Below, piece by piece: positions 24,844 to 36,000 of a stretch of 37,364 bases of DNA. Below the pieces are notes generated by a model. That model was not told the origin of the DNA. It worked only from the letters and a program-made list of their open reading frames with translations, and did no database searches. Position 1 is the stretch's first letter. Every line of letters begins with the position of its first letter. Source of the stretch: Anabaena sp. 4-3 (GTDB lineage Bacteria > Cyanobacteriota > Cyanobacteriia > Cyanobacteriales > Nostocaceae); NCBI RefSeq assembly GCF_001597745.1, contig NZ_LUHJ01000065.1, positions 99,064 to 136,427 on the forward strand, given 5' to 3'. Both the position numbers and the translations under genes were made by a program.

Positions 24844-25110
24844 TGCTACTCCTTGTAACCCACTCTAATTGTTGTTTAAGGCAGGAGGCAGGAGGCAGAA
24901 GGAACTTTTATTAGCCTATGCGTCCCTAGTCCCCAGACTCTTTTCCATATATCCTAGTGTACCCAGTGTAATACTATTACTTAGTAGCATTTTTGTGTTT
25001 ACTTTATGCCATATTAAATACTGTGGCAATAATTCTGTCAATCTTCTACTGGCAATTACTACGAGACTGACGCTACAGAACTTTTCGCTTTGGCTTATCG
25101 GCTGCTGACT

Positions 25111-25866
25111 TTAATGCTCAGTTTGCTGGTTAATTGCCCATTCTACCTGACGTAATATTCCCCGCAACATGGCTACTTCCTGAGTTTGCAGGTGGGCGCG
25201 GTTATATAGTTGGCGGAATTTTTCCATCCGGCTGCTTGCTGTATGTGGATACAGATAACCAATTTTTAAGAGTAATGATTCTAATTGCTGATAGTATGCT
25301 TCTACTAATTCTATGGGAGCTAGTTCAGTGGTGGTGATAGTTGCAGTTGCGTCTATCTGGGCTGGTTGTGCGAGTTCGTAGCAGCAGATACCAACAGCAG
25401 ACGCTAAATTTAACGAGGGATAGTTGGGGCTGGAGGGGATGCGGACAAATCTTTGGGCGTAGTTTAATTCTTCATTACTCAGTCCCCTGTCTTCTCTGCC
25501 AAATATCAGGGCGGCGGGTTGGTTGGCGGCTTGTAGTAGTGAAGGTAAGGCGGTTCTAGGTTGTTCTAGGGGTAGTTGATTATAGCGATCGCGTCCTGTT
25601 GTGGCGATCGCACTCACGCATCCTGTTAAGGCTTGGGGTAATGTATCGACTACTACCGCCGATTCTAAAATTTCTTTGGCATGGACTGCCATTCTCATCG
25701 CTTCTGTTGACAGGCGATCGCATTGGGGATTAACTAAAACTAGATGCTCTAGTCCAAAATTCTTCATCACACGGGCTGTTGCACCTACGTTAAGCGGGCC
25801 TGCTGGTTCTACTAATATAATTCTTACCCCAGCTAACCCCATTTGTTGATTACCCAATTCTTTCAT
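25111..25866 (-). CDS. TrmJ-like SPOUT tRNA 2'-O-methyltransferase
   Basis: A 251-residue RNA methyltransferase of the TrmH/SpoU superfamily. Motif 1 is GPLNVGATARVMKNFGLEHL, motif 2 is ALIFGREDRGLSNEELNYA and motif 3 is PSLNLASAVGICCYEL; together they build the knotted SAM site. The C-terminal helical extension (YYQQLESLLLKIGYL ... MLRGILRQVEWAI) matches TrmJ, which methylates position 32 of certain tRNAs, more than TrmH. The exact target nucleotide cannot be read from sequence. An alternative GTG lies one codon upstream; neither has a clear ribosome binding site. Confidence 0.92.
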   Translation of the reverse strand: MKELGNQQMGLAGVRIILVEPAGPLNVGATARVMKNFGLEHLVLVNPQCDRLSTEAMRMAVHAKEILESAVVVDTLPQALTGCVSAIATTGRDRYNQLPLEQPRTALPSLLQAANQPAALIFGREDRGLSNEELNYAQRFVRIPSSPNYPSLNLASAVGICCYELAQPAQIDATATITTTELAPIELVEAYYQQLESLLLKIGYLYPHTASSRMEKFRQLYNRAHLQTQEVAMLRGILRQVEWAINQQTEH

Positions 25867-26048
25867 CACTTGACAAATTCATGTCCTTGAAAATCTTACC
25901 CGCAAACCTTCACTAAGTCAGGGTTTGATTATTTTACTACCAAAATAGTCCCGAATTTCAAACTGCTTGTTCTCAGCATCATGTCTGGTTATATCATGTC
26001 CGGCTAATTACTTATGATAAGTTTTCGATGCTGATCTTTTCTTCTTCC

Positions 26049-26119
26049 CTGTTAAGAGTTCCCTGTTCCCTGTTAAGAGTTCCCTCTTTTCCTGTTAAGA
26101 GTTCCCTGTTAAGAGTTCC
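26049..26119. repeat. Four copies of a 14-base repeat (CTGTTAAGAGTTCC)
   Basis: Exact copies at 26049-26062, 26070-26083, 26092-26105 and 26106-26119, separated by 7, 8 and 0 bases. The 7-base spacer CCTGTTC is itself a shortened unit. They lie in the 380-base gap between the TrmJ-like and PEP-CTERM genes. The rest of that gap has an AGCTGA/TCAGCT hairpin near 26187-26206 but no gene. Confidence 0.95.
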
Positions 26120-26246
26120 TTCCTGTTCCCTACCCCAACAGATATGATAACTATTCAAAAGAGAGTTGAATGGCGGCAGTTCACAGCTGAGACTTTTGTC
26201 AGCTAGATTCTGCCACGGCAACACTCAAAAAAGCTGGACTCATCAA

Positions 26247-26966
26247 TTATTTTGTTTTCGGTTTCCGCTTGTGAACAAATTTAATTTTGAAAGCAGAACC
26301 CAAACCTACAACCATCAAACTACTAAATATTGTTGTCGGTTCAGGAACAGGAGTTATTTGGAGATTATCCAGAACTAAAGCTGAATTAACTGTATCATCC
26401 CCCATATCAACTACACCAAACCCTAAAGTATAAGTTCCGGCTGTAGTGAATGTGTGAGTGTAAGATTTATATCCAGTTTGTTGCGCTAAACGAGAAAAAG
26501 ATAAGCTATTGACAGAATTAGTGTTAGCCAGTTGATTGATATTGCCAAGACTTACAAAAGCAAAATCATTATAATCTGGATCTGCTGGCACTTGATCTGT
26601 GAGAAAATTCCAATCAAAAGTCAGGCGATCGCCAGCATTCACAGTAATGGCTCGTTTGATAGCAGAACCTTCAACTACTCCTAAATCAGTTAAGCTACCT
26701 GAAGATAACTCTAAGAAAGTTTCTAAATTACTCGCACTAATTCCTGTGACATCTTGGAGGGTTTCTAAAACGGCTTGGTAAGTTCCATTAGCAGGTGCTA
26801 TACCAAAGCTGGCAGATTCAACTGTTGTCTGACCTATAGTTGTCCAGTTGTTAAAGTTGCCACTTTCAAAACTACCATTGGGAAGAGCTACCGCGTAAAC
26901 TTTCCCTTGGTTAGCCGTCAGAAAACTCATGGCTACTGCCACTGCTAAACCTGTCAATTTCCACAT
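26247..26966 (-). CDS. PEP-CTERM sorted exported protein
   Basis: A 239-residue protein with an N-terminal signal peptide (MWKLTGLAVAVAMSFLTANQ, cleavage near VYAVA) and a typical PEP-CTERM end: VPEP, then a hydrophobic segment (TTIFSSLMVVGLGSAF) and a basic tail (HKRKPKTK). Such tails direct proteins to an exosortase, which cleaves them and attaches or releases them at the cell surface or into extracellular matrix. The middle part, LPNGSFESGNFNNWTTIGQT onwards, is beta-rich and resembles carbohydrate-binding-like jelly-roll modules of other PEP-CTERM proteins. Function unknown. It lies 54 bases behind the giant RTX-RHS gene on the same strand with no clear terminator between, so joint transcription is plausible. 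No exosortase gene is in the window. Confidence 0.88.
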   Translation of the reverse strand: MWKLTGLAVAVAMSFLTANQGKVYAVALPNGSFESGNFNNWTTIGQTTVESASFGIAPANGTYQAVLETLQDVTGISASNLETFLELSSGSLTDLGVVEGSAIKRAITVNAGDRLTFDWNFLTDQVPADPDYNDFAFVSLGNINQLANTNSVNSLSFSRLAQQTGYKSYTHTFTTAGTYTLGFGVVDMGDDTVNSALVLDNLQITPVPEPTTIFSSLMVVGLGSAFKIKFVHKRKPKTK

Positions 26967-27020
26967 ATATTTATTGTGCTTTTTTTTGCTAATTATACAA
27001 TTGTTAAACCTGACTAATTA

Positions 27021-30000
27021 TCAAGATTGTAAGAAGAAATCATTGGCTTCCAGATTAGCACTCAGGTTAGCAAATATGCCGCCATTACCTAAACCAGTCG
27101 TTGCACCGTCTTGGTTATATATCAAATTGCCTGTTGATGAGTTGTAGATAATTTTGGCATTGCTAACTCCAGCAATGGCGATTTCATCCTCCAAAGTCGT
27201 GTTAATCGTGGCAAATTCATGTGCTAGTAAGTTGCTGTTAACTAGACTATTTAGTGCAGTGAAAGAGGCTTGACTTAGGGCAATTTTATCTGTGCCTTGG
27301 TGGAAGTCTGTGATAGTATCAACACCGAAGGCTGTTTGAGTAAAGGTGGCACCGCTACCAAAGAGGAATGTATCTGTGCCTTCTCCCCCGGTTAAGGTAT
27401 CATTGCCCGCACCACCGACTAAGGTATCATTACCGTCACCACCAATCAAGGTATCATTGCCGTCTAAACCTTTGAGGAGGTTGTTACCACTGTTACCCGT
27501 GATGGTGTTATCTAAGGCGTTGCCAGTGCCGTTAATGTTGGCTGTGCCAGTTAAGATTAAATGTTCGACGTTGGTGGTGAGGGTGTAACTAGCTGAGGAT
27601 TTGACTGTATCTATACCTTGTCCGACGGATTCTACTACTACGTCGCGGATGCTATCAACGATGTAGGTGTCATTGCCATCTCCACCGATGAGGCGATCGC
27701 TACCTGTACCACCATCGAGAATATCATCACCAGCACCACCGTTGACCGTATCATTACCTGCCCCTGCATTGATGATGTCATCGTCATCTGTGCCAGAGAG
27801 GGTTTCACGGTTGGATGTGCCGTTAACAAGGTTGATGACTTTGAGAGTAAAGGTATCACTGACACTGGCTGCGGCTGTATCGGTGGCGGTAACAGTGATG
27901 TTGTAGCTGCCAGATGCAGTATGCGTTGGTGTACCGCTAAAGGTGCGGGTTGCGGCATCGAAGGTTAGCCAAGTTGGTAAAGCATCACCGTTGTCTAAAG
28001 TAGCGGTGTAGGTGAGGATATCCCCGGCATCTACATCTAAGAAAGTAGCTTCTGGGATGGTGAAGGTAAAAGCGGTGTCTTCGGTGGCAGATTGATCAGC
28101 GATCGCACTCACCAAAATTGGGTGATCATTGACTGGGTTAACAGTAATGTTGAAACTGGTGTTAGCGATCGTACCACCATTCCCATCGGAAACGGTAAAG
28201 CTGAAACTATCGCTCGTGGTTTCACTGCCATTGTGGGTATAATTTAGCAGGTTACTGTCGATGTCTGCTTGGGTGAAGGTGTCGTTAATTGCTAAGGCTG
28301 TGTTATTCAGTGAAAGTACGCCGTTGTCTGGTATATCAGTTAACCTGTAAGTAATTTGGGTGGTGCTATTATCAACATCTGTAACTTGTAGTTGAGTATT
28401 GGCGATCGCACCCGTAGCTTGTTCATTGAGAGTTAAACCCTGATTCAGTGCCAGAACTGGGGGAACATTACTACTCAGAACTTGGATAGTAGCTTGAGCA
28501 GTGGTAGGAACGGCTTGACTATTACCTGCATTGTCACGGGCAACACTGTAGAAGGCGTAAGTATGACCGGGTTCGCCGATGTAAGTAGCTTCGGTGAGGG
28601 TGGTGTTTTCTAGCCAGGGGGTAAAGGGGCTACCGTTGTCAGACACATAAATCGTGTAGTTAGCTAAAGCTGAACCGTTGTTATCATCACTACCTGACCA
28701 ACTCACCAGAAATTCTGCGGTGTCTGTAGTCGCTGGTAGTGCATTAACTGTACTGCTTGGTCTACCTGCATCGATAGTGTTGAAGATAGGCGGTGTGTCA
28801 ATTGGTGCTTCAGTGTCAAAGACAATTCGCGCCTCAGCATCAATGATTGCTCCTGTTTGCACATCTCGACGGGCGCGGATGCTGTAATTAACAAAGCCAT
28901 CGCCCACACCATCCTCATTGTTGGGTGGTAGGAAACCTGCTAGGGCATCTTCTGGGATTTCGCCTGTATTGGGGTCGATGGTAGTAATTGTCCAGAAGGC
29001 TTCGCCAGTGGTAACATTAATACCTGCGCTGACATCTACATAGTAGCCCTTGGTGGCAGTGAGGTCTAGACGTTCATTATAGAAGGCGCGGTTATCAGGT
29101 ACATCGAAGTACAAATCGCCCCAGCCGAAATCACCGACGCGGTAAGTACGGAAGTCAAGGTCTGAGTCTAGTTGTTGCGTAATCACGACTTGTTGGGCGG
29201 GTGCTGTCGCGCTGGCTAGGTTTTCAAAGCGGATAGTGTAGGCCAGGGTAGAGGATGCAGTTATCCATTTTTCTTCACCAAAGCCTGCTGGCCCAATGAT
29301 GTCGTTGGGGTCAATGGCGCGGATGATGGGAGTGCTACCAGAGTCCAAATCTTGATCATTTGGTTCAAGAAGACCTCCTCCATCCAAGAGATCCTTGATC
29401 AGCTTACCCCATTTAAATAAGGATTTAGGGCTAGGTCTCCTTAATATTGGCCCTCCTAGTTGTTCAGCGAAACCACCAGCATTTTCACTAATCTGATTAT
29501 TAGCATTTCGGTAATCTTGCAATGCGTTTTCATCAGAACCTATCCTTGATAGTGCGTCGTTCCTTCTCCGTATTCCCTCTGCAAATCCCCGTGCATCCAG
29601 CCCCAAAGGATCAACTAAATTGACAGGGTTATTAATTGCATACTGATACAAGTTGAGTCCACCAAGTTGACCAATGGGGTCTTGATTCAAAAATCTGCCT
29701 GCCAATGGGGTATAAAACCTCGCCCGCATGAAATCAAGACCATTCCCCTCATCCATTACCCCCCATTGACCCACATACTCAAAGGGGTTAGCAATAGTTT
29801 CAATTTTTGTTAAATCCTCACCAAAAGGTAGATAACTGTAGCGATTGAGATAAATTCCCGTCGCACCCGTCAAACCTACAGTCGAACCAATCGCATCGCT
29901 ATCATAATAACTGACAGCATTTGTGCCATCAATGCGACTCACTAACCCTAAACCATGCGTATAGGCAGCAACTAAATTTCCTGAACCATCATATTCACCA

Positions 30001-33000
30001 ACTACATCAACTAATCCCGTCGGGTCGAGTAAATATTCAGTGCGTTGACCATTATAAACAGTGGCAATTCTATTGCCTAAAGCATTATATTCATAAGTCC
30101 AAGTACCATCAGGAGTAGTGACACCAATCAGGCGATTTTCTACATCATAAGTAAAGGTAGAAGTAACGCCATTTTCAGTTTTACTAATTAAATTGCCATC
30201 CGTATCATAGCTATAAGTCGCATTACCAACCGAGGTGTATTGATTGAGATTATTGCCACTGTAATTAGTCGTTACACCACTATCTTTCACAGAAATGCGA
30301 TTTCCAGCCGCATCATAACGATATTCAATTATCCGTCCATTGGGAAGTTCAACAGAAGTTAATTGACCAGTGGCATCATAACCATAATTAGTGGTTCCCT
30401 CTAGGGTAGTAACACTGGTACGACGACCCACACTATCATAGGTGTAGTCAAAGCGAGAATTAACTGTGGCGTTAGCAGCATAGTTGACTATACTCAGCAG
30501 TTGTCCAGCCGCATCATAGCTATAAGTGGTATAAGTGCCATTACCATTGTCTTCTCTGACTAAACGCCCAGTCAGGTCATAAGTATAAGTCACAATGGTG
30601 GCATGATTACCATCTGTTAAACTTTGAAGTCTGCCATCAGCATCATAGCTGTAATTCACAGTCAAGCCATTGTGGTCTGTTAACCGACTGCGACGACCAG
30701 CCGTATCATAGCTATACTCAACAAACCGCCCATCTTCCTGTGTTGCTTTAGTCAGGCGATTTGCCGCATCATAAGTATAGGTAATGCTGCTATCAGCATC
30801 AGTCGCAGACAGTAAGTTACCCCGACTATCATAAGTAAACGTTGCGCTAGTGCCATCGCCATAGTCTTTACGGGTTAATAAACCTTGACTATTGTAGGTG
30901 TATTCAATCGTTTGGTTGCGACGGTTAACAGAATGGGTAATATTGCCCTGACTATCAACGCTCAAGGTTTCTTGACTACCATCAGGATAAGTGATTGAGT
31001 TTAAATTACCTTGGGAGTCGTAACCATAGGTGATGGTATTGCCGAGTTGATCTTTGACTGTTAACAGGTTGTTAAATTGATCATCATAGGTAAATTCAAC
31101 CTTCTGCCCTACAGCATCCACAATTTTGATTAAATTCCCTTGATGATCATAGCTAAAGACAGAGGTTGTGCCGTTGGGTGCAACTTGTTGAATGCGGTTG
31201 CCTTGAGCATCATAGTGGTATTGAGTGCGTCTTCCTAAAGCGTCTTCCCATTGAGCGAGTTGTGCTAACTCATTCAGCAATATCTGAGACTTTGCTCCTG
31301 TGGCATCGGTGATAGTAATTCCTGTGCTGGTGTCGTAGCTATAGCTGGCTTGAGGAGTCCCATTGACACTTTCTTGTATTAACCTGCCTTGGCTATCATA
31401 ATCGAAGCTAAAAACAGTACCGTTGCCTTGGGTTAGGGAACGCAGGGCATTTTTTAGGGACAGGTTGTTACTGTCATCGTAGGTGTAAGATACCGTACCT
31501 TCAGCATTAGTAACACTTAGCAGATGTTCACCACTAGCATCATAGATGTAAGTGGTAATTTGACCCGTTGCATCTGTTAACTGGCTAATGCGTCCTTGTG
31601 CATTATAGGCGAAGCTAAAGAAATCACCATTGGAATGAGTTAAACTCGTCAGGCGGTCATTGGTATAACCTGCGGTGATGCGATTGCTGTTACGGTCTTC
31701 GATATAATCAAGTTTGCCATCAACCCGGAAGACAAACACTGTGCCGTCATTCTCCCGTAGCTGATAGGTGTTGCCTATCAGTGACAGAGTGGCATTGTCT
31801 CCTGTTAGCCCTTTGTAACTGCCATCTGTTTGTTTGTCAAACAGGCGAATATTCCCCGCTTGTAGAAGCGTAACATTGCCTTGTTGATCAGGACGGGCGG
31901 TAATATTCCAAGTATGAGTCCAACCATAACCAAACTCCCCTAATATTAACCGTCCATCAAAGGTAGATTGGAAAGACCGCCCCATACTCAGCCTCAGTCC
32001 GGGGGTTGGGGAACTAGCATCAACCTGACTGGTTAATATATCGCCTAACAGAAGATTATTCGCTTGCTGGAGTTCTGCCCCAACCAACGTAGAAATATCA
32101 CTAATTGACTGTCCTTGTTGACTAAAGGTGTTGGCATTATCTGTGACAGCAGCTAAATACTGGCTAGGAGTTTGCCCAATAGCAGCAGTAAAGTTACTCC
32201 AAATTCCATCCCATGCTTGTGGTGAAATGAAGCTAGGACGAGCATTTTCTTTGACAGTTGACCAATCAAAAGGTTGGTCTCCTCCCGTCACACCCTGTAA
32301 CCTGAAATTAACGCTATTCCCTGCACCAATTGTAGGTTGAAAGACAAGGGACAAGCTTCCTCGTTCTCCTGGAGAGAGAATTCCCGCCGGGCCTTCGGAA
32401 CCCACAGCCAGAAATTGATATCTGGATTTTAATTCGCCGTTAGGTAACTGTAAGTTAGCATTTTCACTATTCAGGATCAGTATAGGAGAAAGAATATCTG
32501 TTTCTCCCGTATTGACATAATTAATGGTAACAACTCCTCCCTGTCCAGGTCTTAAAGCACTGGGGAGTTCTAATTGTGTTTCTAGATTACCAACAGCCCC
32601 CGATGTCACGGTGAAAGCATCATCTAAAATCGCTGTCTGATGACTATTATTGACCTTGACATCATAAGCTCCAGTATTTAGCCCTTGTAAGTCAAAGGTT
32701 GCCCATAATTCCGTGCTATTCTTCCACCAAACCTTACTAGCTTGTCGTTGCGTTCCATCTGTGGCAATTAAACTGACAATATCATTTGGTGTAAATTTCG
32801 CGCCAGCAATCTTGACAGTGGTTTGTCCTTTATTGCTACCGCGATGTGTTCCTAAACTGCTGATAGAAAACTCAAGAACATCAGCTTCAATGCTATAATT
32901 AGCCGCACCACCACCTACATCACTGCTATAAGCGAGAATATAGTAAGTACCGCCGCGAGTGCTGGGAATCAGCACTTCTTGGTCTGGTGATAAAGCGGCT

Positions 33001-36000
33001 GAAAATGCGACATCATATTGAGAACGAGTTGGCATATCGCCATAGCGGATATACAACTCATTCGCCGCCGTGGTGGAAGCACTATCAAACTTCACCCGCA
33101 ACGTTTCACCCGCAGCGACATCAACCCGATAGTAAGCCGCTTGTCCTTGTCCTAAAGTGCCAGTATCCGCAGTTCCCAAGTCTAATATTTCCGCATCAGC
33201 CGCAAACTGATTCAGGGACGCTGTGATGTTATTATTTTCATTCGATTCAGGAATTTGATTGCGAATATCGCTACGAACGATCGCATAATAATTTCCCGGC
33301 AATAACCCAGGTAAAGCAGCTGTTAAAGTTTTACTATAACTACCACCGCTAGCCACATTGCCAACGTGTTCCACTCTACCAAACAACGCATCACCCACAT
33401 CCCATTGATTATCCGCAGAGATGTAAATCGCATCAAACCAACTACCCAAAGCCGGATTTGCCCCTTGGTTTGTCACCGTATAGCTGATAGTTGTATTCTG
33501 CCCAGGTACGCCATTAACCGGAATCGTGATTGTTCCCACTACTAAGTCGGCAGGTTGTGCCAGACTAATTTCTGTAGAGTTGCCATCGTAGCCAATATTA
33601 TTCTGTTCGCTATTCCGTTCATTGATATTGTTACTACTGTCTGTAACCGCAAATACATAGAATGGCCCAGATAATCCTTGCGGAATCATGAAGGATGCTG
33701 TATCAGTGTAACTAGCTCCTGCTGCTAAATCTTGGGTTCGGGCTTGGAAACCAATATATGTATCGGTACTGCGGTCAAAGAATTGGTCACGGGACAAGTA
33801 AAAGGCATCATACCAGGAACGATTACCTGTATTTGCCGCCCCATTGTTGCTGACTGTCCAAGTCACATTCAACAACTGACCACTAATACCAGTGCTAGCA
33901 GCATCGACACTCGCCACAACCAAGTCTGGCACAGGACTCAAAGCGATGTTAGTAGTACCAGCACTTGCGAGGTTATTGTTATTTTCAAAGGGAGTTTCTA
34001 GGACGAAATTGCCACTATCCGTCCGCACAATAGTATAAAATTCACCTTGGAAGTCTAGCGGTAAATTAAAGCTGCGAGTCACGCTATACTCCGCCGATGC
34101 TTCTAGCCCTCCAGAACGGTATACTCTACCCAATAATCTATCATTGCCATCAATTACTGCATCAGTTGAAAGGAAAACTTCGTCATACCAGGAATCAAGG
34201 TTTGTCTTTCCTGTGCCGAAGTTTTTAACTGTCCAGTTCACTGTTAAGGTTTGTCCTGACAAGGCAGTGGTGGGAACACTCACCTCTGTAACTTGCAGGT
34301 CTGGAGTTTGCCGTGTGATGCTCAGGGATTGTACTGTTGAGTTGTTGCCTTCATTTGTAGCTTCATATACGTTGTTATTGGCATCTGTTACTACAAATAG
34401 GTTGTAATCACCAACTAAGTTGAAGGGAATGGTAACTAATTCTTGACGTGAATACGAACCACCAGGATTGAGTAAACTATTGCGGTTAAAGCTGGCTAAC
34501 AGGACATCATCAGCATTACCCAACACCGCGTCACTAGATGCAACTATCCTATCAGTCCAATTAGTAACCGCCGTATCGCCAATACCCTGGTTAGTTACAG
34601 TCCATTCTACCCGGATGGCTTTACCTGCTTCGGCTGTGGTTGGTGCGGTAGCCGAAACTATCAGGTCAGCAGGTCGAGATAAAATGTTAATTGCTGTGTT
34701 ATTGAAGCCAATGTTATTGTTGTTATTCGATTCAAAAACTGTATTGCCGCTATCTGTTACCACAAAGGCATAATATGTACCACTTAAGCCATTAGGTAGG
34801 GTAAAGGTAGCAGAGTTATCGTATCCATTACCGATGTCTAATGCCCCAAAGCGAGTCCGTTCACCCAGCTTGAGGTCTGTGTTCGGGTCTAGTTCGGTAT
34901 CTGTTGACAGATAGAAGCTATCAATCCACAAGGAGTTGGGGGTAGGAGTTGCGCCAAAGTTGGTAACGCGATAGCTAATAGTTAGGGGACGACTCGCTGA
35001 TGCTGTAGTGGGTGCATCAACAAATTCAACTTCTAAATCTGGCGGTGGTGTGGGATTAATTTTGGTGGCTGTGGTGTCATAGCCTGTGTTGTTGTTTTCA
35101 AAGACATTTTCGTAAACCTGATTACCTGCATCAGTCCGCACGAAGAAGAAGAAATCGCCACTAATGCCAATCGGTAAATTTACTGTCTGGGTGACATTGT
35201 AGCTTGAGCCTGAATTAATCGTACCACTGCGGTTGAACTTTCCTAAAGAGCGATCGCCCGCATCTAGGACATCATCCGCAGACATGAACACTTCATCATA
35301 CCAGAATGTCTCTAAGTTCCTCCCTGTCCCCTCATTTGTGACTGTCCAAGTTAAGGTAAGCGGTTGTCCTGAAAAACCTTGAGCCGGGGCGTTGACTGTG
35401 GTAACTCTGAAGTCTGGTGGTGGTGTCAAATTAATGTCGGTGGGGCCGCCAAATCCAAAGTTATCGTCCTCATTGTCAAATTCATTGACGTTATTATTTG
35501 CGTCTGTCTTGACTAGGAAGTAATAATTACTATCGATACCTCTAGGTAGCTTGACTGTCAGATTGTTAGTGTAACTTTCGCCTACGTTGAGATAGCTGAC
35601 ATTAGTCGCCTGTCCTAAGTAAGTGTCAGTATTATCTAAGGTCTGATCTAGGGATAGCCAGACATGATCATACCAGAAGGGTGCGCTGGTAGCTCCTGTG
35701 CCGTTATTGGTAACAGTCCATTCTACCACCGTTTCTTGACTGGAGAAGGCTGTGGGGGGAGCGGTGACATGAGATACTTGCAGGTTGGGGAAGGGGGAGA
35801 GGCGAATTTGCAGGGGGCGATCGTCTACTGTGGTATTATTGCTTTCGGTTCCTTGACTCTCGCGCAGTTGGTTATACGCATCAGTTTGTAAGATTAAAGT
35901 GCGATCGCCACTGATAGTTAAGGGTACAGTGACTAACTGACGACGTTCAATAGAACTTCCCGCCGCAATGCTACCAGTAAAACTAAAGCTACCCAAAAGT

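Noticed and set aside
26012-26224. Minus-strand 70-codon frame with repeated GTLNRE
   Set aside because: The repeats come from the 14-base tandem DNA repeat; no start signals and no protein-like conservation pattern.
27346-27968. Plus-strand frames within the RTX region
   Set aside because: They mirror the nonapeptide DNA repeats of the giant gene on the other strand.
29345-29597. Polymorphic toxin with immunity gene at the RHS tip
   Set aside because: The tip has no toxin motif I can name, no small immunity-like gene follows, and the reading frame continues for hundreds of codons into adhesion domains.
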